Below are positions 35,720-45,082 of a stretch of 64,000 nucleotides of DNA, in pieces. Below the pieces are notes generated by a model. That model was not told the origin of the DNA. It did no database searches and worked only from the letters and a program-made list of their open reading frames with translations. A program made the translations under genes and the position numbers. Source of the DNA: an uncultured Prevotellaceae bacterium (GTDB taxonomy: Bacteria > Bacteroidota > Bacteroidia > Bacteroidales > Bacteroidaceae); the NCBI GenBank assembly GCA_900318885.1, contig ONMN01000029.1, positions 1 to 64,000 of the forward strand. Direction: 5' to 3'. Each line of letters begins with the position of its first letter. The first letter of the stretch is position 1.

Positions 35720-36238
35720 TTACCAGTTCGCCACAGTGGCATTAAATATCTCTTCGCAGATACTCTTACACATCTGTGAGACCAGTTCTTCCTGTACGGA
35801 GTTCAGCGAACGTGTGGTCTCGTAACTCTGGCTGGCTGAGAATGTACGCTCAAAGTCCTCGTTGTGATTGGCATTGTTGGTAAAGCGTACGTTGACAGTC
35901 ATCGTCAACTCCGTCTGAGCCGAGTAGCCTTCTGAGCTGACCGATTTGTTGCGTTGCGTGTATTGCGTAATCTCGCCCTCAATCTTCATGTCTCCGTTAC
36001 GTTTGACTTGCGTGAGACGAGTGTGGTTGGCAAACTGATCCTTCAACTCGTTGTTGAACATGGGACCCATCGGACCCCATACGTAACTGGCGCGGATGGG
36101 GAAATCGGCAATCTGGATGGTCTTCGTCTTGGCGTAGTCGATGCTGGCACCGTTGAACTTATAGCTCACAGAGCAACCTGACAGCACAGCCATTACTGCA
36201 ACGCAGACGATGATGCGTATTTTACTTGTCCAGTCCAT
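35720..36238 (-). CDS. lptE: LPS assembly lipoprotein LptE
   Basis: 172 residues. Outer-membrane lipoprotein that plugs the LptD barrel for lipopolysaccharide export. The signal peptide ends at lipobox LSGC near residue 20-23. CSVSYKFNGASIDYAKTKTIQIADFPIRA followed by LKDQFANHTRL is the Bacteroidetes LptE pattern. The start overlaps the end of the sigma-54 activator by 17 bases, an arrangement I know from other Bacteroidetes. The ATG at 36238 is the only one that gives an intact signal peptide. Confidence 0.87.
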   Translation of the reverse strand: MDWTSKIRIIVCVAVMAVLSGCSVSYKFNGASIDYAKTKTIQIADFPIRASYVWGPMGPMFNNELKDQFANHTRLTQVKRNGDMKIEGEITQYTQRNKSVSSEGYSAQTELTMTVNVRFTNNANHNEDFERTFSASQSYETTRSLNSVQEELVSQMCKSICEEIFNATVANW

Positions 36239-37454
36239 ATTGTTTTAATCTCCTATATAGCGTCCTGTCACTGATGCCCAGCTCCTGCGCTGCTTTCTTA
36301 CGATTGCCGCCATTACGGTTGAGGGCTTTCTCGAGTGCCTGCCTGCTCCAGTCGTTGACGTTCAGGTTCTCCACCTCAGGCGACGGTTCTACATACTCTT
36401 CTGCCTCAGCCACTTCAGCCACAGGATGTGTAATGGGCTGAATGGGCTGTATGGGTGCGAGCTGTGTTGTCGGTAACTGCGACGGAGCCTGCACAGGCGT
36501 TGTACCCTGCACGTCTTCAATCTGTTTCTTCAGCGATGTCATCTCACGTCGCATGTCGTTGACGTTTGAGCGCAGTTCGAAGAGAATCTTATAGAGAATC
36601 TCACGTTCGTTTTCAAACGAATGGTCTCCCTCTCTGTGGATAGTAGCCAGTTGGGTGGTCTCCAGGTCCTGCGGAATAAACTGCATGAGGATGTCGGGCG
36701 TGATGGTGCGTTCTGTACTGAGAATCGACAGCTGTTCGGTGATGCTTTTCAGCTGACGGATGTTGCCCGGCCACTTATAGCGCATCAGCATCTGCTTGGC
36801 CTCGTCGGTCAGAACAATCTTGTCCATGCGATATTTCTCTGCCATCTGAAGGGCAAAGAGGCGGAACAGCAGTACGATGTCCTCACCACGGTCGCGCAAG
36901 GCAGGAATTTGTATCTGCACTTGGTTCAGACGGTAGTAGAGGTCCTCGCGGAAACGGCCTTCGCTGATGGCTTTCTGGATGTTGACATTCGTGGCAGCCA
37001 CGATGCGCACGTCGGTCTTACGAATCTCCGTACCACCAACAGGGATGTATTCGCCATTCTCCAACACACGCAACAGGCGGGCCTGTGTAGCCATCGGCAG
37101 TTCGCCTACCTCGTCGAGGAACAGCGTGCCCTTGTTGGCCACGCCGAAGTAACCTTGCGAGTCGTTGACGGCACCTGTGAACGAGCCCTTGACGTGTCCG
37201 AAGAGTTCAGAATCGATCGTGCCTTCAGGGATGGCTCCGCAGTTGATGGCGAAATATTTTTCGCGACGACGGGGCGAATTGTCGTGAATGATGCGTGGCA
37301 GGATGTCCTTACCGACACCGCTCTCACCGATGATCAGCACACTAAGGTCAATGGGCGCCACCTTGAGGGCGACGTCCAGCGCGTTGTTCAATGCCTCGCA
37401 GTTGCCTACGATGCTGTAACGCTGCTTAATGTTCTGAAGTTCGGAAGTCTTCAT
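36222..37454 (-). CDS. Sigma-54-dependent activator (AAA+ and Fis-type HTH)
   Basis: 410 residues. Activates sigma-54 RNA polymerase at remote sites using ATP. Walker A is GESGVGKD (about 44), the sigma-54 contact loop reads GSFTGA (usual GAFTGA) near 91, Walker B is GTLFLDEVGELP, and sensor II includes KWPGNIRQLKS. The last 45 residues form a Fis HTH (ALEKALNRNGGNRKKAAQELGIS). There is no N-terminal receiver or PAS domain, so its signal is unknown. It heads the operon with lptE, the TPR gene and secG, so envelope targets are plausible. Confidence 0.92.
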   Translation of the reverse strand: MKTSELQNIKQRYSIVGNCEALNNALDVALKVAPIDLSVLIIGESGVGKDILPRIIHDNSPRRREKYFAINCGAIPEGTIDSELFGHVKGSFTGAVNDSQGYFGVANKGTLFLDEVGELPMATQARLLRVLENGEYIPVGGTEIRKTDVRIVAATNVNIQKAISEGRFREDLYYRLNQVQIQIPALRDRGEDIVLLFRLFALQMAEKYRMDKIVLTDEAKQMLMRYKWPGNIRQLKSITEQLSILSTERTITPDILMQFIPQDLETTQLATIHREGDHSFENEREILYKILFELRSNVNDMRREMTSLKKQIEDVQGTTPVQAPSQLPTTQLAPIQPIQPITHPVAEVAEAEEYVEPSPEVENLNVNDWSRQALEKALNRNGGNRKKAAQELGISDRTLYRRLKQYGLDK

Positions 37455-37480
37455 TCAACCGTTTTTTACGCAATTGGCTG

Positions 37481-37488
37481 CAAAGGTA
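37481..37488 (-). promoter_or_regulatory. -7 element of the sigma-54 activator operon
   Basis: TACCTTTG on the minus strand, 26 bases before ATG 37454. Confidence 0.7.
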
Positions 37489-37527
37489 CAAAGAAAATCT
37501 GACATAATGGCATACTTTGGCAGAAAT

Positions 37528-38700
37528 TTAACTTTCCGCTGCCGTTTCATGTTCTGTTTCTTTCTTTTCGTCGTCACCATCGGCAGGTTTGTCCTTGCGG
37601 AACTGGTCTTTAGGACGAACGGCAAAGCGAGCCTTCTCGCCATCTTCGCGCTTCTCGTGGAACAGCTTGGGAAGTGGATTCTTTAGCGGCTCGTCATAGT
37701 TTTTGCGATTGCGGAAGACGTCGATGGCGGTGTAGATAGCCTGACGCATGGATTGTTCGTCGGCCTTGCCTTGTCCGGCTATGTCGTAGGCGGTGCCATG
37801 ATCGGGCGATGTACGTACGATAGGCAGTCCGGCAGTATAGTTGACACCGTTTTCCAGCGCGATGGTCTTGAACGGAGCCAGTCCCTGGTCGTGATACATG
37901 GCCAGCACACCATCGAAACGGTCGTAGTTGCCTGAACCAAAGAAGCCGTCGGCAGGGTAGGGACCAAATGCCTGAATGCCCTTCTTTGCCAGTTCCTCGA
38001 TGGCCGGTGCGATGATGTCTTTCTCCTCAGAACCCAGCAGTCCGTCGTCGCCGGCATGGGGATTCAGTGCCAGCACGGCAATGCGTGGACATGAGATGCG
38101 GAAGTCGCGTTTCAGCGTCGTATGGAAAATGGTCGCTTTCTCCATGATACTTTCTTTGGTGATGGCACGAGCCACATCCTTAATAGCCAGATGCGTCGTG
38201 ACGAGGGCCACACGCAGGGTCTCGTTCATTAGTATCATCAAGGTTTTCTGTCCGTCGCCTACGCTGGTCTCGATATATTCCGTATGACCAGGGAAGTGGA
38301 AACCAGGACTTTGGATGGTCGCTTTGTTGATGGGGGCGGTCACCAGCACGTCGTATAGCCCTTTGCGGAAGTCGGTCATGGCGCGGTCCAATGCCTTGAA
38401 GGCTGCTTCGCCAGCCTCTGCAGAGGGTGTTCCCAGCTCTATCTTTATTTCTTTATCGAAGCAATTCAGCATGTTTAAGCGTCCGTCGCGAGCGTCCTCT
38501 GCCGAATTGATGATGGTGTAGTTCGTCTCCAGATTGAGTGCCTTCTTGTGGTAGGCAGCAATTTTGGGCGAGCCATAGACGATCGGTGTGCAAAGTTCGA
38601 GTATGGTTGGGTCAGCGAAGACCTTCAGAATCACCTCGTAACCGACACCGTTGGTATCTCCTTGCGTGATAGCCACGCGAATTTTTCTTTCTTGTTCCAT
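37528..38700 (-). CDS. pdxA: 4-hydroxythreonine-4-phosphate dehydrogenase
   Basis: 390 residues, with a charged tail after about 345 beyond the usual PdxA length of about 330. Oxidises 4-phosphohydroxy-threonine in DXP-dependent pyridoxal phosphate synthesis. IAITQGDTNGVGYE-type opening, FPGHTEYI (metal His), LALNPHAGDDGLLG (metal His and Asp) and AMYHDQGLAPFK are the PdxA signatures. The tail (KDKPADGDDEKKETEHETAAES) is low complexity. It is cotranscribed with rlmN; the 37-base spacer is an octamer repeat that also encodes the last residues of RlmN. Confidence 0.93.
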   Translation of the reverse strand: MEQERKIRVAITQGDTNGVGYEVILKVFADPTILELCTPIVYGSPKIAAYHKKALNLETNYTIINSAEDARDGRLNMLNCFDKEIKIELGTPSAEAGEAAFKALDRAMTDFRKGLYDVLVTAPINKATIQSPGFHFPGHTEYIETSVGDGQKTLMILMNETLRVALVTTHLAIKDVARAITKESIMEKATIFHTTLKRDFRISCPRIAVLALNPHAGDDGLLGSEEKDIIAPAIEELAKKGIQAFGPYPADGFFGSGNYDRFDGVLAMYHDQGLAPFKTIALENGVNYTAGLPIVRTSPDHGTAYDIAGQGKADEQSMRQAIYTAIDVFRNRKNYDEPLKNPLPKLFHEKREDGEKARFAVRPKDQFRKDKPADGDDEKKETEHETAAES

Positions 38701-38708
38701 AATTATGT

Positions 38709-38755
38709 TGATGTTTCGTTATTTCGTTATAACGGGATTACGTTATTTCGTTATT
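38709..38755 (-). repeat. 8-base tandem micro-repeat between rlmN and pdxA
   Basis: Minus strand: CGAAATAA, CGTAATCC, CGTTATAA, CGAAATAA, CGAAACAT. The first units code the RlmN end NNEIT and its stop codon. Confidence 0.85.
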
Positions 38756-39832
38756 CTTTTTGGCTGTGGACAATAGTCCGCAGGCCGCGAAGATGTCCTG
38801 TCCGCGAGAGGCCCTGATGGTAGTGGTGATGCCGTGAGCAGTCAGGTAGTCGCGCAATGCCTCCATACGTTTCTCGTCTGATGCGGGTAGGTCGACATTG
38901 GGAATCTCGTGGAAACGAATCAGATTCACGCGACACTCCAGTCCCTCCAGCAGTTTCGTGATTTCGCGACCATAGAGCGGCGTATCGTTCAGTCCGCCAA
39001 AGCAGATGTATTCGAACGAGCATCGGCGCTGGTGTGTGAAGTCGTATTGCTTCAGCAGGGCGATGGTGTCGGCCAAGGGCATGGCCTTCTCGGCAGGCAT
39101 CAGTTGGAGACGCTGTTCGTGCAGGGGTGAGTGCATGGAGATAGCCACGTGGCATTCGCTTTCGTCGAGGAATCGTTTCAGCTTATTTTTCACACCCACG
39201 CTGCTCACCGTGATCCGTTTGGGGCTCCACTGCCAACCCCATTCTGCTGTCATGATGTCACACGTCTGTAGTACGGCATCGAGGTTGTCCATAGGTTCGC
39301 CTTGTCCCATGAACACGATATTCGTCAGGCGGTCCACCTCAGGCAGTGCATAGATTTGGTTGAGGATGTCCGCTGTTGTCAGATCACCTTGCCATCCCTG
39401 CTTGCCCGTCTGACAGAACAGGCAGTTCATCTTGCATCCCACCTGACACGATACGCACAGCGTCGCACGGTCCTTGTCAGGGATGAACACCGTCTCGACG
39501 AAAAGCCCTTCAGGGTGTGTTGCGACTGAGTCGCATTGCGTGCCACACTTCGACTTGTTAGTCGAAGAACAGACGGGAAAGAGGTACTTGATGGTGCCGT
39601 CTTTCGAACGTTGGCAATCGATGGGAGCCATAGCGCCGACCTCGTATTCCTCGTTCAGCCGCTCACGGTTCTGCTTCGAAATATTCGTCATTTCATCGAT
39701 GCTCTTCACGTGCTTCACGTAAAGCCACTGTGCTATCTGCCTCGCTGTAAAAGCAGGCATGCCTAAACTACCGACGATAGCCTTTAACTCCGTCGATGTC
39801 AGCCCCAAAAGTCGTTTCTTTTGTGGTATCAT
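38738..39832 (-). CDS. rlmN: 23S rRNA (adenine-2503-C2)/tRNA methyltransferase RlmN
   Basis: 364 residues from ATG 39832; the frame is open upstream, but that part is promoter and repeat. Radical SAM enzyme methylating A2503 of 23S rRNA. The cluster motif CVSCQVGCKMNCLFC and VFMGQGEPMDN are diagnostic. Compared with the family, about 20 residues are extra before VETVFIPDKDRATLC (CSSTNKSKCGTQCDSVATHP, about residues 86-105), and this DNA is two perfect hairpins (39521-39567). The promoter TACCTTTG ends 5 bases before ATG, predicting a leaderless mRNA. The last codons lie in an octamer repeat. Confidence 0.93.
   Translation of the reverse strand: MIPQKKRLLGLTSTELKAIVGSLGMPAFTARQIAQWLYVKHVKSIDEMTNISKQNRERLNEEYEVGAMAPIDCQRSKDGTIKYLFPVCSSTNKSKCGTQCDSVATHPEGLFVETVFIPDKDRATLCVSCQVGCKMNCLFCQTGKQGWQGDLTTADILNQIYALPEVDRLTNIVFMGQGEPMDNLDAVLQTCDIMTAEWGWQWSPKRITVSSVGVKNKLKRFLDESECHVAISMHSPLHEQRLQLMPAEKAMPLADTIALLKQYDFTHQRRCSFEYICFGGLNDTPLYGREITKLLEGLECRVNLIRFHEIPNVDLPASDEKRMEALRDYLTAHGITTTIRASRGQDIFAACGLLSTAKKNNEIT
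39521..39567. repeat. Twin perfect hairpins forming an in-frame insertion in rlmN
   Basis: Hairpin 1: TGCGACT (39521-39527), G, AGTCGCA (39529-39535). Hairpin 2: CTTCGACT (39548-39555), loop TGTT, AGTCGAAG (39560-39567). They code the Cys/Ser/Thr-rich stretch that has no counterpart in RlmN proteins I remember. Confidence 0.8.
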
Positions 39833-39837
39833 GGGTG

Positions 39838-39845
39838 CAAAGGTA
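39838..39845 (-). promoter_or_regulatory. -7 element of rlmN-pdxA
   Basis: TACCTTTG on the minus strand, 5 bases before ATG 39832; the element lies at the edge of the 40-base direct repeat. Confidence 0.72.
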
Positions 39846-39952
39846 CGAATAAGTGAGCGAAAAACCAAATTTATTTGGGTTTTTCCGAACGGAAGTGCCT
39901 TCACCAAGGGAGAAAGGTACGAATAAGTGAGCGAAAAACCAAATTTATTTGG
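39839..39952. repeat. Two 40-base direct copies of a hairpin-bearing promoter element
   Basis: Identical 40-base blocks at 39839-39878 and 39913-39952 (74-base period). Each holds AAAGGTACGAATAAGTGAGC followed by a dyad, CCAAAT-TTATTTGG. The first copy supplies part of the rlmN promoter; the right arm of the second supplies the TTTG of the plus-strand promoter. Confidence 0.9.
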
Positions 39953-39979
39953 TGTTTCGTAGAAAAAATAGTATCTTTG
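39948..39979 (+). promoter_or_regulatory. Promoter of the giant fusion gene
   Basis: TTTG (39948-39951, inside the repeat hairpin), 20 bases, TATCTTTG (39972-39979), ATG 40007. Confidence 0.8.
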
Positions 39980-40006
39980 CACCTAAAATTAGCAAAAGAT
40001 AAAGTA

Positions 40007-43000
40007 ATGATACAGAAAACAGATTGCTTTTTAGCCTGTCACGACGAGCAACAGACCGCATCTTTGGCCAGTCGGTTGCAGCAAAATGCGTCGGTGAAAG
40101 GTGTTTTCTTCCTCCAGGATATTCCTATGTTGAGCAGTGCCATGCTGATGCATATTGCCGAGAAGGCTACTGCCGACTATGTGTTACTCCAACTCAAGCC
40201 TGTTGCCATCACGCTTGGTGCAGGAGCTTTGGAGCGTATGATGGCTGCTGCTGCCGATACGGGTGCCGTGATGGCGTATGCAGACAGGTTTGAGGTGAAA
40301 AATGGTGTCGTGGAACGTCATCCCGTGATTGACTATCAGGAAGGTTCGTTGCGCGATGATTTCGATTTCGGCTCGCTGGTGCTTATCCGTACGTCGCTCA
40401 TCCATAAGTATGCTACCACCGATCGTGATGCCGATTATCGCTATGCCGGCTTCTACGATTTTCGTCTCTTCCTGAGTCGCGAGGGCAGCCTCTTTCATCT
40501 GAATGAATATCTCTATACCGAAGAGGAACTCGACCTTCGCGCCTCTGGTGAGAAACAGTTTGATTACGTGAATCCAGCCAATCGCGAGGTGCAAATCGAG
40601 ATGGAACAAGCCTGTACGGCCCATCTGCGTGAGGTGGGTGCACTGGTGGATACTACTCAGTATCAAGAGATAGACTTCAACGAGCAGGAGTTCGACGTCG
40701 AGGCTTCCGTTGTCATTCCCGTCTTCAATCGTGCCAAAACCATCAAGGATGCTGTCGAGAGTGCCCTGTCGCAGAAGGCTTCGTTCAAGTATAATGTCAT
40801 CGTGGTGGATAACCACTCTACGGACGGCACCTCCGACATCTTGTCCAGTATGTTGCTAAGCCACGGCGACAAGCTCCATGTCATTACCCCTGAACGCACA
40901 GACCTTGGTATTGGCGGATGCTGGAACGAAGCCATCTATAGCGAGCATTGTGGACGCTTTGCCGTTCAGCTTGATTCTGACGACCTCTATTCCTCGCCCA
41001 AGACATTGCAGACCGTTGTCGATGCCTTCTACAAACAGAAGGCTGCGATGGTTATCGGCTCTTACCGTATGTGCGATTTTGAATTGAACACCCTGCCTCC
41101 AGGACTCATTGCGCATAAGGAATGGACTGACGAGAACGGACCTAATAATGCGTTAAGAATCAATGGTTTGGGTGCTCCTCGTGCATTCTTTACTCCAATT
41201 CTGAGAAGCATCGGTTTTCCCAATACGTCGTATGGCGAGGACTATGCTTTGGGCTTGCAATTTTCGCGTCATTATCGCATCGGCCGTATCTTTACGGAGC
41301 TCTATCTCTGTCGCCGTTGGGGAGGCAATTCAGATGCAGCTTTGTCTGTCGAAAAGGTCAATGCCAACAACCTTTATAAAGACCGTCTGCGTACCATCGA
41401 ACTGAAAGCTCGTCAGCGCGTACTGCAAGGGAAGGACGATTCCCTGACGCTTTCACCCATTGTCCGCTTCTTCCATCGTCAGTTGCAGACATGGCCTGAG
41501 GTGCAACAGCGTTATCGCGACCTGCAACAGGTGGAGACGCGCGAACTCATGACTGATACGATTACCCTACAGGTGCAGTGGAATCCTGCCCGTATAGGTT
41601 CTACGGGAGCAAAAATTGACCCCAAATCCATCGCCGAGCGTCCTTGTTTCCTGTGTGCCAAGAATCGACCTCAGGAGCAGATGCATCGTGTGGTTGACGG
41701 CAAATACGAACTGCTGGTCAATCCGTTCCCCATTCTGCCTGTTCATTTTACGGTGCCCACGCTGAAACACCAGCCCCAGCGCATCCTGCCCATGTTTGGC
41801 GAGATGCTCAATGTGGCAGAAAAGGAACCTGCTGTTACCATATTATATAATGGTCCGCATTGCGGCGCGTCGGCTCCTGATCATGCTCATCTGCAGTCTG
41901 TGAGTACGGGTCATCTGCCCTTACAGAAGGCTTGGCAACGGTTGAGCCGTAACCTTGTCGAAGTGGTAAAAGACGGCGACGATGATGGTATTTTCCAAGT
42001 TGTAGATTATCCTGCTGCAGCCTTCGTGATTGTCAGTCATAGCCAAAGTGTTGGTGAGCGTTTGTTCCGTCGTCTCTACGATGCGCTACCGCCTGCCGAC
42101 GACGGTACAGAGCCCATGATGAATGTCATCGTATGGCGTTCTGACGATGTGTTGCTCAGCGTGGTGCTGCCTCGTCGCAAGCATCGTCCTGCGTGTTATA
42201 CCGCTGAGGGTGACAACCAATACATCATAAGTCCTGGAGCAGTCGATATGGGTGGACTCATCATCACTCCTCGTGAACAGGATTTCCGTCGCGTGACTCC
42301 CGAATTGATTCTCGATATCTATCGCGAACTGTCGCTGACCCCAGAACAGATGCAGCAGGTCGTCGAGCGTGTAAAGAGTGAAGCCTTTAACGTTCAACGT
42401 TCAATGTTCAACGTTCAACGTCTCAAGGCCCAGCCGAATGTCTGTGTTGGCATTGTCAGCGGTCAGAAGATTGAGTTCTCGCTCAATGCACCCTATACCG
42501 CTAAGGGCGAGACCCTTGAAGGAAGGCAGGTGGTGGAGTTTTCCGAGGGTGGCATTCTCTGGCGTGGCAATCAGTATCGTGAACTCACCTTCACGCCCTC
42601 CAGTGCCGACGCTTCGTTCTCGCTGTTCGACGTCACCATTGGTGTCAATTTCCATTGGGAACGTAAGGAAACGCAGACCTTCCTGGGTACCCTGCGACTT
42701 GTGGTAGAGTCCGACCAGATTACGGCCATCAATGAATTGCCCGTCGAGAAGTATCTCGCCTCCGTCATTTCCAGTGAGATGAAGGCTACGGCGGGTCTTG
42801 AACTGTTGAAGGCCCATGCCGTCATCAGTCGTTCGTGGCTTCTGGCACAGATGCGTCGTCGTGAACAGGCTAGTGAACATAAGGACGGTTTCTTCTCGTT
42901 TATCAAGAAGGATGACGAACTCATCCGCTGGTACGACCGCGAGGATCATACCATTTTTGATGTCTGTGCCGATGACCATTGCCAGCGCTATCAGGGTATT

Positions 43001-43642
43001 ACCAAACAGACCAGCAAGAATGTGGAGCAGGCGTTGAAGGCCACGCGTGGACAGATTCTCTGCTATGGCGACGACATCTGTGACGCACGCTTTTCGAAGT
43101 GTTGTGGAGGCATCACCGAGGAGTTCCAGTATTGCTGGGAGGACACCCCCAAACCCTATCTCGTCAGTGTTGTCGACCCCTATTGCAACACCAATGACAA
43201 GGCCATTCTCTCGCAGGTGCTCAACGATTACGACCAGGAAACCAACGATTTCTATCGCTGGACGGTAGAATACACAGTGGACGAGATTTCCGATCTCATC
43301 AACGAAAAACTCAAGGACGACTTCGGACGTATCACTGACCTCATCCCGTTGGAGCGTGGCAAGAGCGGTCGCATCTGGAAACTGAAGATCGTGGGTACAA
43401 AAAAGACCTTCACCATCGGTAAGGAACTCGAAATCCGCCGTGCCCTCAGTGAGAGCCACCTCTACAGCTCCGCTTTCGACGTTGAAAAGACGGCTAATGG
43501 TTTCCGTCTTCATGGCAAGGGCTGGGGCCACGGTGTAGGTCTCTGCCAAATTGGTGCAGCCGTCATGGGCCAGCAAGGTTTCAAGTACGACGAAATCCTA
43601 CTCCATTATTATCGCAACGCAGAAATTAAACGTATTTACTAA
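40007..43642 (+). CDS. Giant fusion: glycosyltransferase GT2, DUF4922 nucleotidyltransferase-like domain, SpoIID/LytB domain
   Basis: 1211 residues from ATG 40007; a longer upstream reading runs through the promoter. Residues 1-220: a degenerate GT2-like half. About 230-470: a complete GT2 domain with [12 protein letters not shown] and the DxD motif in [11 protein letters not shown]. About 515-800: DUF4922, a HIT/GalT-like fold with [12 protein letters not shown] and the H-x-H-x-Q motif in PDHAHLQSV. About 810-1211: SpoIID/LytB with [15 protein letters not shown] and [17 protein letters not shown] linker of 7-base repeats ([12 protein letters not shown]) joins the last two. No signal peptide, so probably cytosolic. 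The next gene is AmpG-like; a cell-wall glycan or sugar-nucleotide pathway is inferred, not shown. Confidence 0.83.
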   Translation: MIQKTDCFLACHDEQQTASLASRLQQNASVKGVFFLQDIPMLSSAMLMHIAEKATADYVLLQLKPVAITLGAGALERMMAAAADTGAVMAYADRFEVKNGVVERHPVIDYQEGSLRDDFDFGSLVLIRTSLIHKYATTDRDADYRYAGFYDFRLFLSREGSLFHLNEYLYTEEELDLRASGEKQFDYVNPANREVQIEMEQACTAHLREVGALVDTTQYQEIDFNEQEFDVEASVVIPVFNRAKTIKDAVESALSQKASFKYNVIVVDNHSTDGTSDILSSMLLSHGDKLHVITPERTDLGIGGCWNEAIYSEHCGRFAVQLDSDDLYSSPKTLQTVVDAFYKQKAAMVIGSYRMCDFELNTLPPGLIAHKEWTDENGPNNALRINGLGAPRAFFTPILRSIGFPNTSYGEDYALGLQFSRHYRIGRIFTELYLCRRWGGNSDAALSVEKVNANNLYKDRLRTIELKARQRVLQGKDDSLTLSPIVRFFHRQLQTWPEVQQRYRDLQQVETRELMTDTITLQVQWNPARIGSTGAKIDPKSIAERPCFLCAKNRPQEQMHRVVDGKYELLVNPFPILPVHFTVPTLKHQPQRILPMFGEMLNVAEKEPAVTILYNGPHCGASAPDHAHLQSVSTGHLPLQKAWQRLSRNLVEVVKDGDDDGIFQVVDYPAAAFVIVSHSQSVGERLFRRLYDALPPADDGTEPMMNVIVWRSDDVLLSVVLPRRKHRPACYTAEGDNQYIISPGAVDMGGLIITPREQDFRRVTPELILDIYRELSLTPEQMQQVVERVKSEAFNVQRSMFNVQRLKAQPNVCVGIVSGQKIEFSLNAPYTAKGETLEGRQVVEFSEGGILWRGNQYRELTFTPSSADASFSLFDVTIGVNFHWERKETQTFLGTLRLVVESDQITAINELPVEKYLASVISSEMKATAGLELLKAHAVISRSWLLAQMRRREQASEHKDGFFSFIKKDDELIRWYDREDHTIFDVCADDHCQRYQGITKQTSKNVEQALKATRGQILCYGDDICDARFSKCCGGITEEFQYCWEDTPKPYLVSVVDPYCNTNDKAILSQVLNDYDQETNDFYRWTVEYTVDEISDLINEKLKDDFGRITDLIPLERGKSGRIWKLKIVGTKKTFTIGKELEIRRALSESHLYSSAFDVEKTANGFRLHGKGWGHGVGLCQIGAAVMGQQGFKYDEILLHYYRNAEIKRIY
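42391..42421 (+). repeat. 7-base tandem repeat encoding the linker of the fusion protein
   Basis: CGTTCAA, CGTTCAA, TGTTCAA, CGTTCAA, then CGT. It is read in frame between the DUF4922 and SpoIID domains and looks like the micro-repeats that elsewhere fill intergenic spacers. Confidence 0.88.
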
Positions 43643-43645
43643 TGT

Positions 43646-43677
43646 CGTCATAACGGTATCACGTTATAACGTAATAA
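43646..43677 (+). repeat. 8-base tandem micro-repeat before ampG-like gene
   Basis: CGTCATAA, CGGTATCA, CGTTATAA, CGTAATAA. It begins 3 bases after the stop of the fusion gene and ends 13 bases before the next ATG. Confidence 0.88.
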
Positions 43678-43690
43678 GAAAAAAGAGAAA

Positions 43691-44977
43691 ATGAACAAAC
43701 GAAATCCCTGGGCTTGGGTGCCCACACTTTATTTCGCCGAAGGCGTACCCTACGTCGCTGTGATGACCATCTCGCTCATCATGTACAAACGCTTGGGCCT
43801 CAGCAATACCGACATCACGCTCTACACCTCGTGGCTCTATCTGCCGTGGGTCATCAAACCCCTGTGGAGTCCCTTTGTCGATATGCTCCGCACCAAACGC
43901 TGGTGGATTATCACCATGCAACTGCTCATCGGTGCAGCTCTCGCTGGTGTGGCTTTCACCATTCCTGGGCCATGGTGGTTGCAGGGCTCGTTATGTTTCT
44001 TCTGGTTGATGGCGTTCTCCAGTGCCACCCACGACATCGCTGCAGACGGTTTCTATATGCTAGGCCTCGACCAGCACGAACAAGCGTATTTCGTAGGTAT
44101 CCGCTCCACGTTCTATCGTATTGCTACTATCTTCTCCTCAGGACTGCTTGTCGGTTTGGCAGGTGCCTTGCAGGTCATCACGCGCAACATCCGCTACTCG
44201 TGGAGCCTTGTGTTCTACCTGATGGCAGGACTCTTTATTGCCCTGTGGCTATACCACAGCTGGGCACTGCCACGTCCCTCTGAGGATGGAGAAAAGATGC
44301 AGAAAACGGTGAGCGGCATCCTCAACGAATTCCGCCAGACGCTGGTCACCTTCTTCCAGAAGCCACAGGTCTGGGCGGGCATCTGTTTTATGCTGTTCTA
44401 TCGTATGCCAGAGGGACTGTTGGCAAAGGTCAGTGCTCTCTTCCTCGTCGATGCAGGTCATAATGGTGGTCTTGGACTCTCAGATGGCGAATATGGTCTC
44501 GTTCAGGGTACTGTAGGTGTCATCGGACTGACGCTGGGTGGCATCCTCGGTGGTATTGCTGCCAGCCGCGACGGACTCAAACGCTGGTTGTGGCCTATGG
44601 TGTTGGCAATCACGTTGCCTGACCTCGTCTATGTCTACCTATCATATGTCCTGCCCAATAGTCTGTTTGTCATCAACGTCTGCGTCTTCATCGAGCAGTT
44701 CGGCTATGGCTTTGGATTCTCAGCCTATATGCTCTACCTTATTTATTATAGTCAGGGCGAGCACAAGACTTCCCACTATGCCCTCTGCACGGCTTTCATG
44801 GCACTGTCGATGATGATTCCTGGTCTCTTTGCCGGAGCCCTGCAGGAGTCCGTGGGTTATCGGGCTTTCTTCCTCATTGTCGTTGCAGCCTGCACGCTGA
44901 CTTACATAGTCACGTGGTTCCTCAATATTGATCCCGAGTTTGGCAAGAAGGCAGAGGAGGATTCCTCTCAAGAATAG
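43691..44977 (+). CDS. AmpG-like MFS transporter
   Basis: 428 residues with about twelve membrane helices. The opening PWAWVPTLYFAEGVPYVAV and the motif SWLYLPWVIKPLWSPFVD are typical of AmpG-type MFS permeases, which import GlcNAc-anhydroMurNAc muropeptides. HDIAADGFYMLGL near residue 115 is also AmpG-like. It is cotranscribed with the fusion gene (octamer-repeat spacer). This pairs a muropeptide-type importer with a SpoIID domain, which acts on peptidoglycan glycan in spore formers. The true substrate is inferred; MurNAc, anhydro-muropeptides or another disaccharide are possible. Confidence 0.8.
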   Translation: MNKRNPWAWVPTLYFAEGVPYVAVMTISLIMYKRLGLSNTDITLYTSWLYLPWVIKPLWSPFVDMLRTKRWWIITMQLLIGAALAGVAFTIPGPWWLQGSLCFFWLMAFSSATHDIAADGFYMLGLDQHEQAYFVGIRSTFYRIATIFSSGLLVGLAGALQVITRNIRYSWSLVFYLMAGLFIALWLYHSWALPRPSEDGEKMQKTVSGILNEFRQTLVTFFQKPQVWAGICFMLFYRMPEGLLAKVSALFLVDAGHNGGLGLSDGEYGLVQGTVGVIGLTLGGILGGIAASRDGLKRWLWPMVLAITLPDLVYVYLSYVLPNSLFVINVCVFIEQFGYGFGFSAYMLYLIYYSQGEHKTSHYALCTAFMALSMMIPGLFAGALQESVGYRAFFLIVVAACTLTYIVTWFLNIDPEFGKKAEEDSSQE

Positions 44978-45009
44978 GAATTTCCCTACGCCGAAATAGG
45001 AAAATCAAC

Positions 45010-45040
45010 TTGTTTCACATGCAAATAATACCTACCTTTG
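45010..45040 (+). promoter_or_regulatory. Promoter of the Tyr/Asp-rich lipoprotein gene
   Basis: TTG (45010-45012), 20 bases, TACCTTTG (45033-45040), ATG 45083. Confidence 0.78.
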
Positions 45041-45082
45041 CAGTGTGAAAATAAAAGTTGAACCCTTTAATAGCATACGATT

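Noticed and set aside
39521-39567. Integron attC-like site in rlmN
   Set aside because: Paired stems recall attC, but there is no integrase, no GTT core pattern and it lies within an intact reading frame.
39839-39952. CRISPR or insertion-sequence ends
   Set aside because: Two copies only, no transposase, and the spacer between them has no coding frame. It fits a small hairpin element better.
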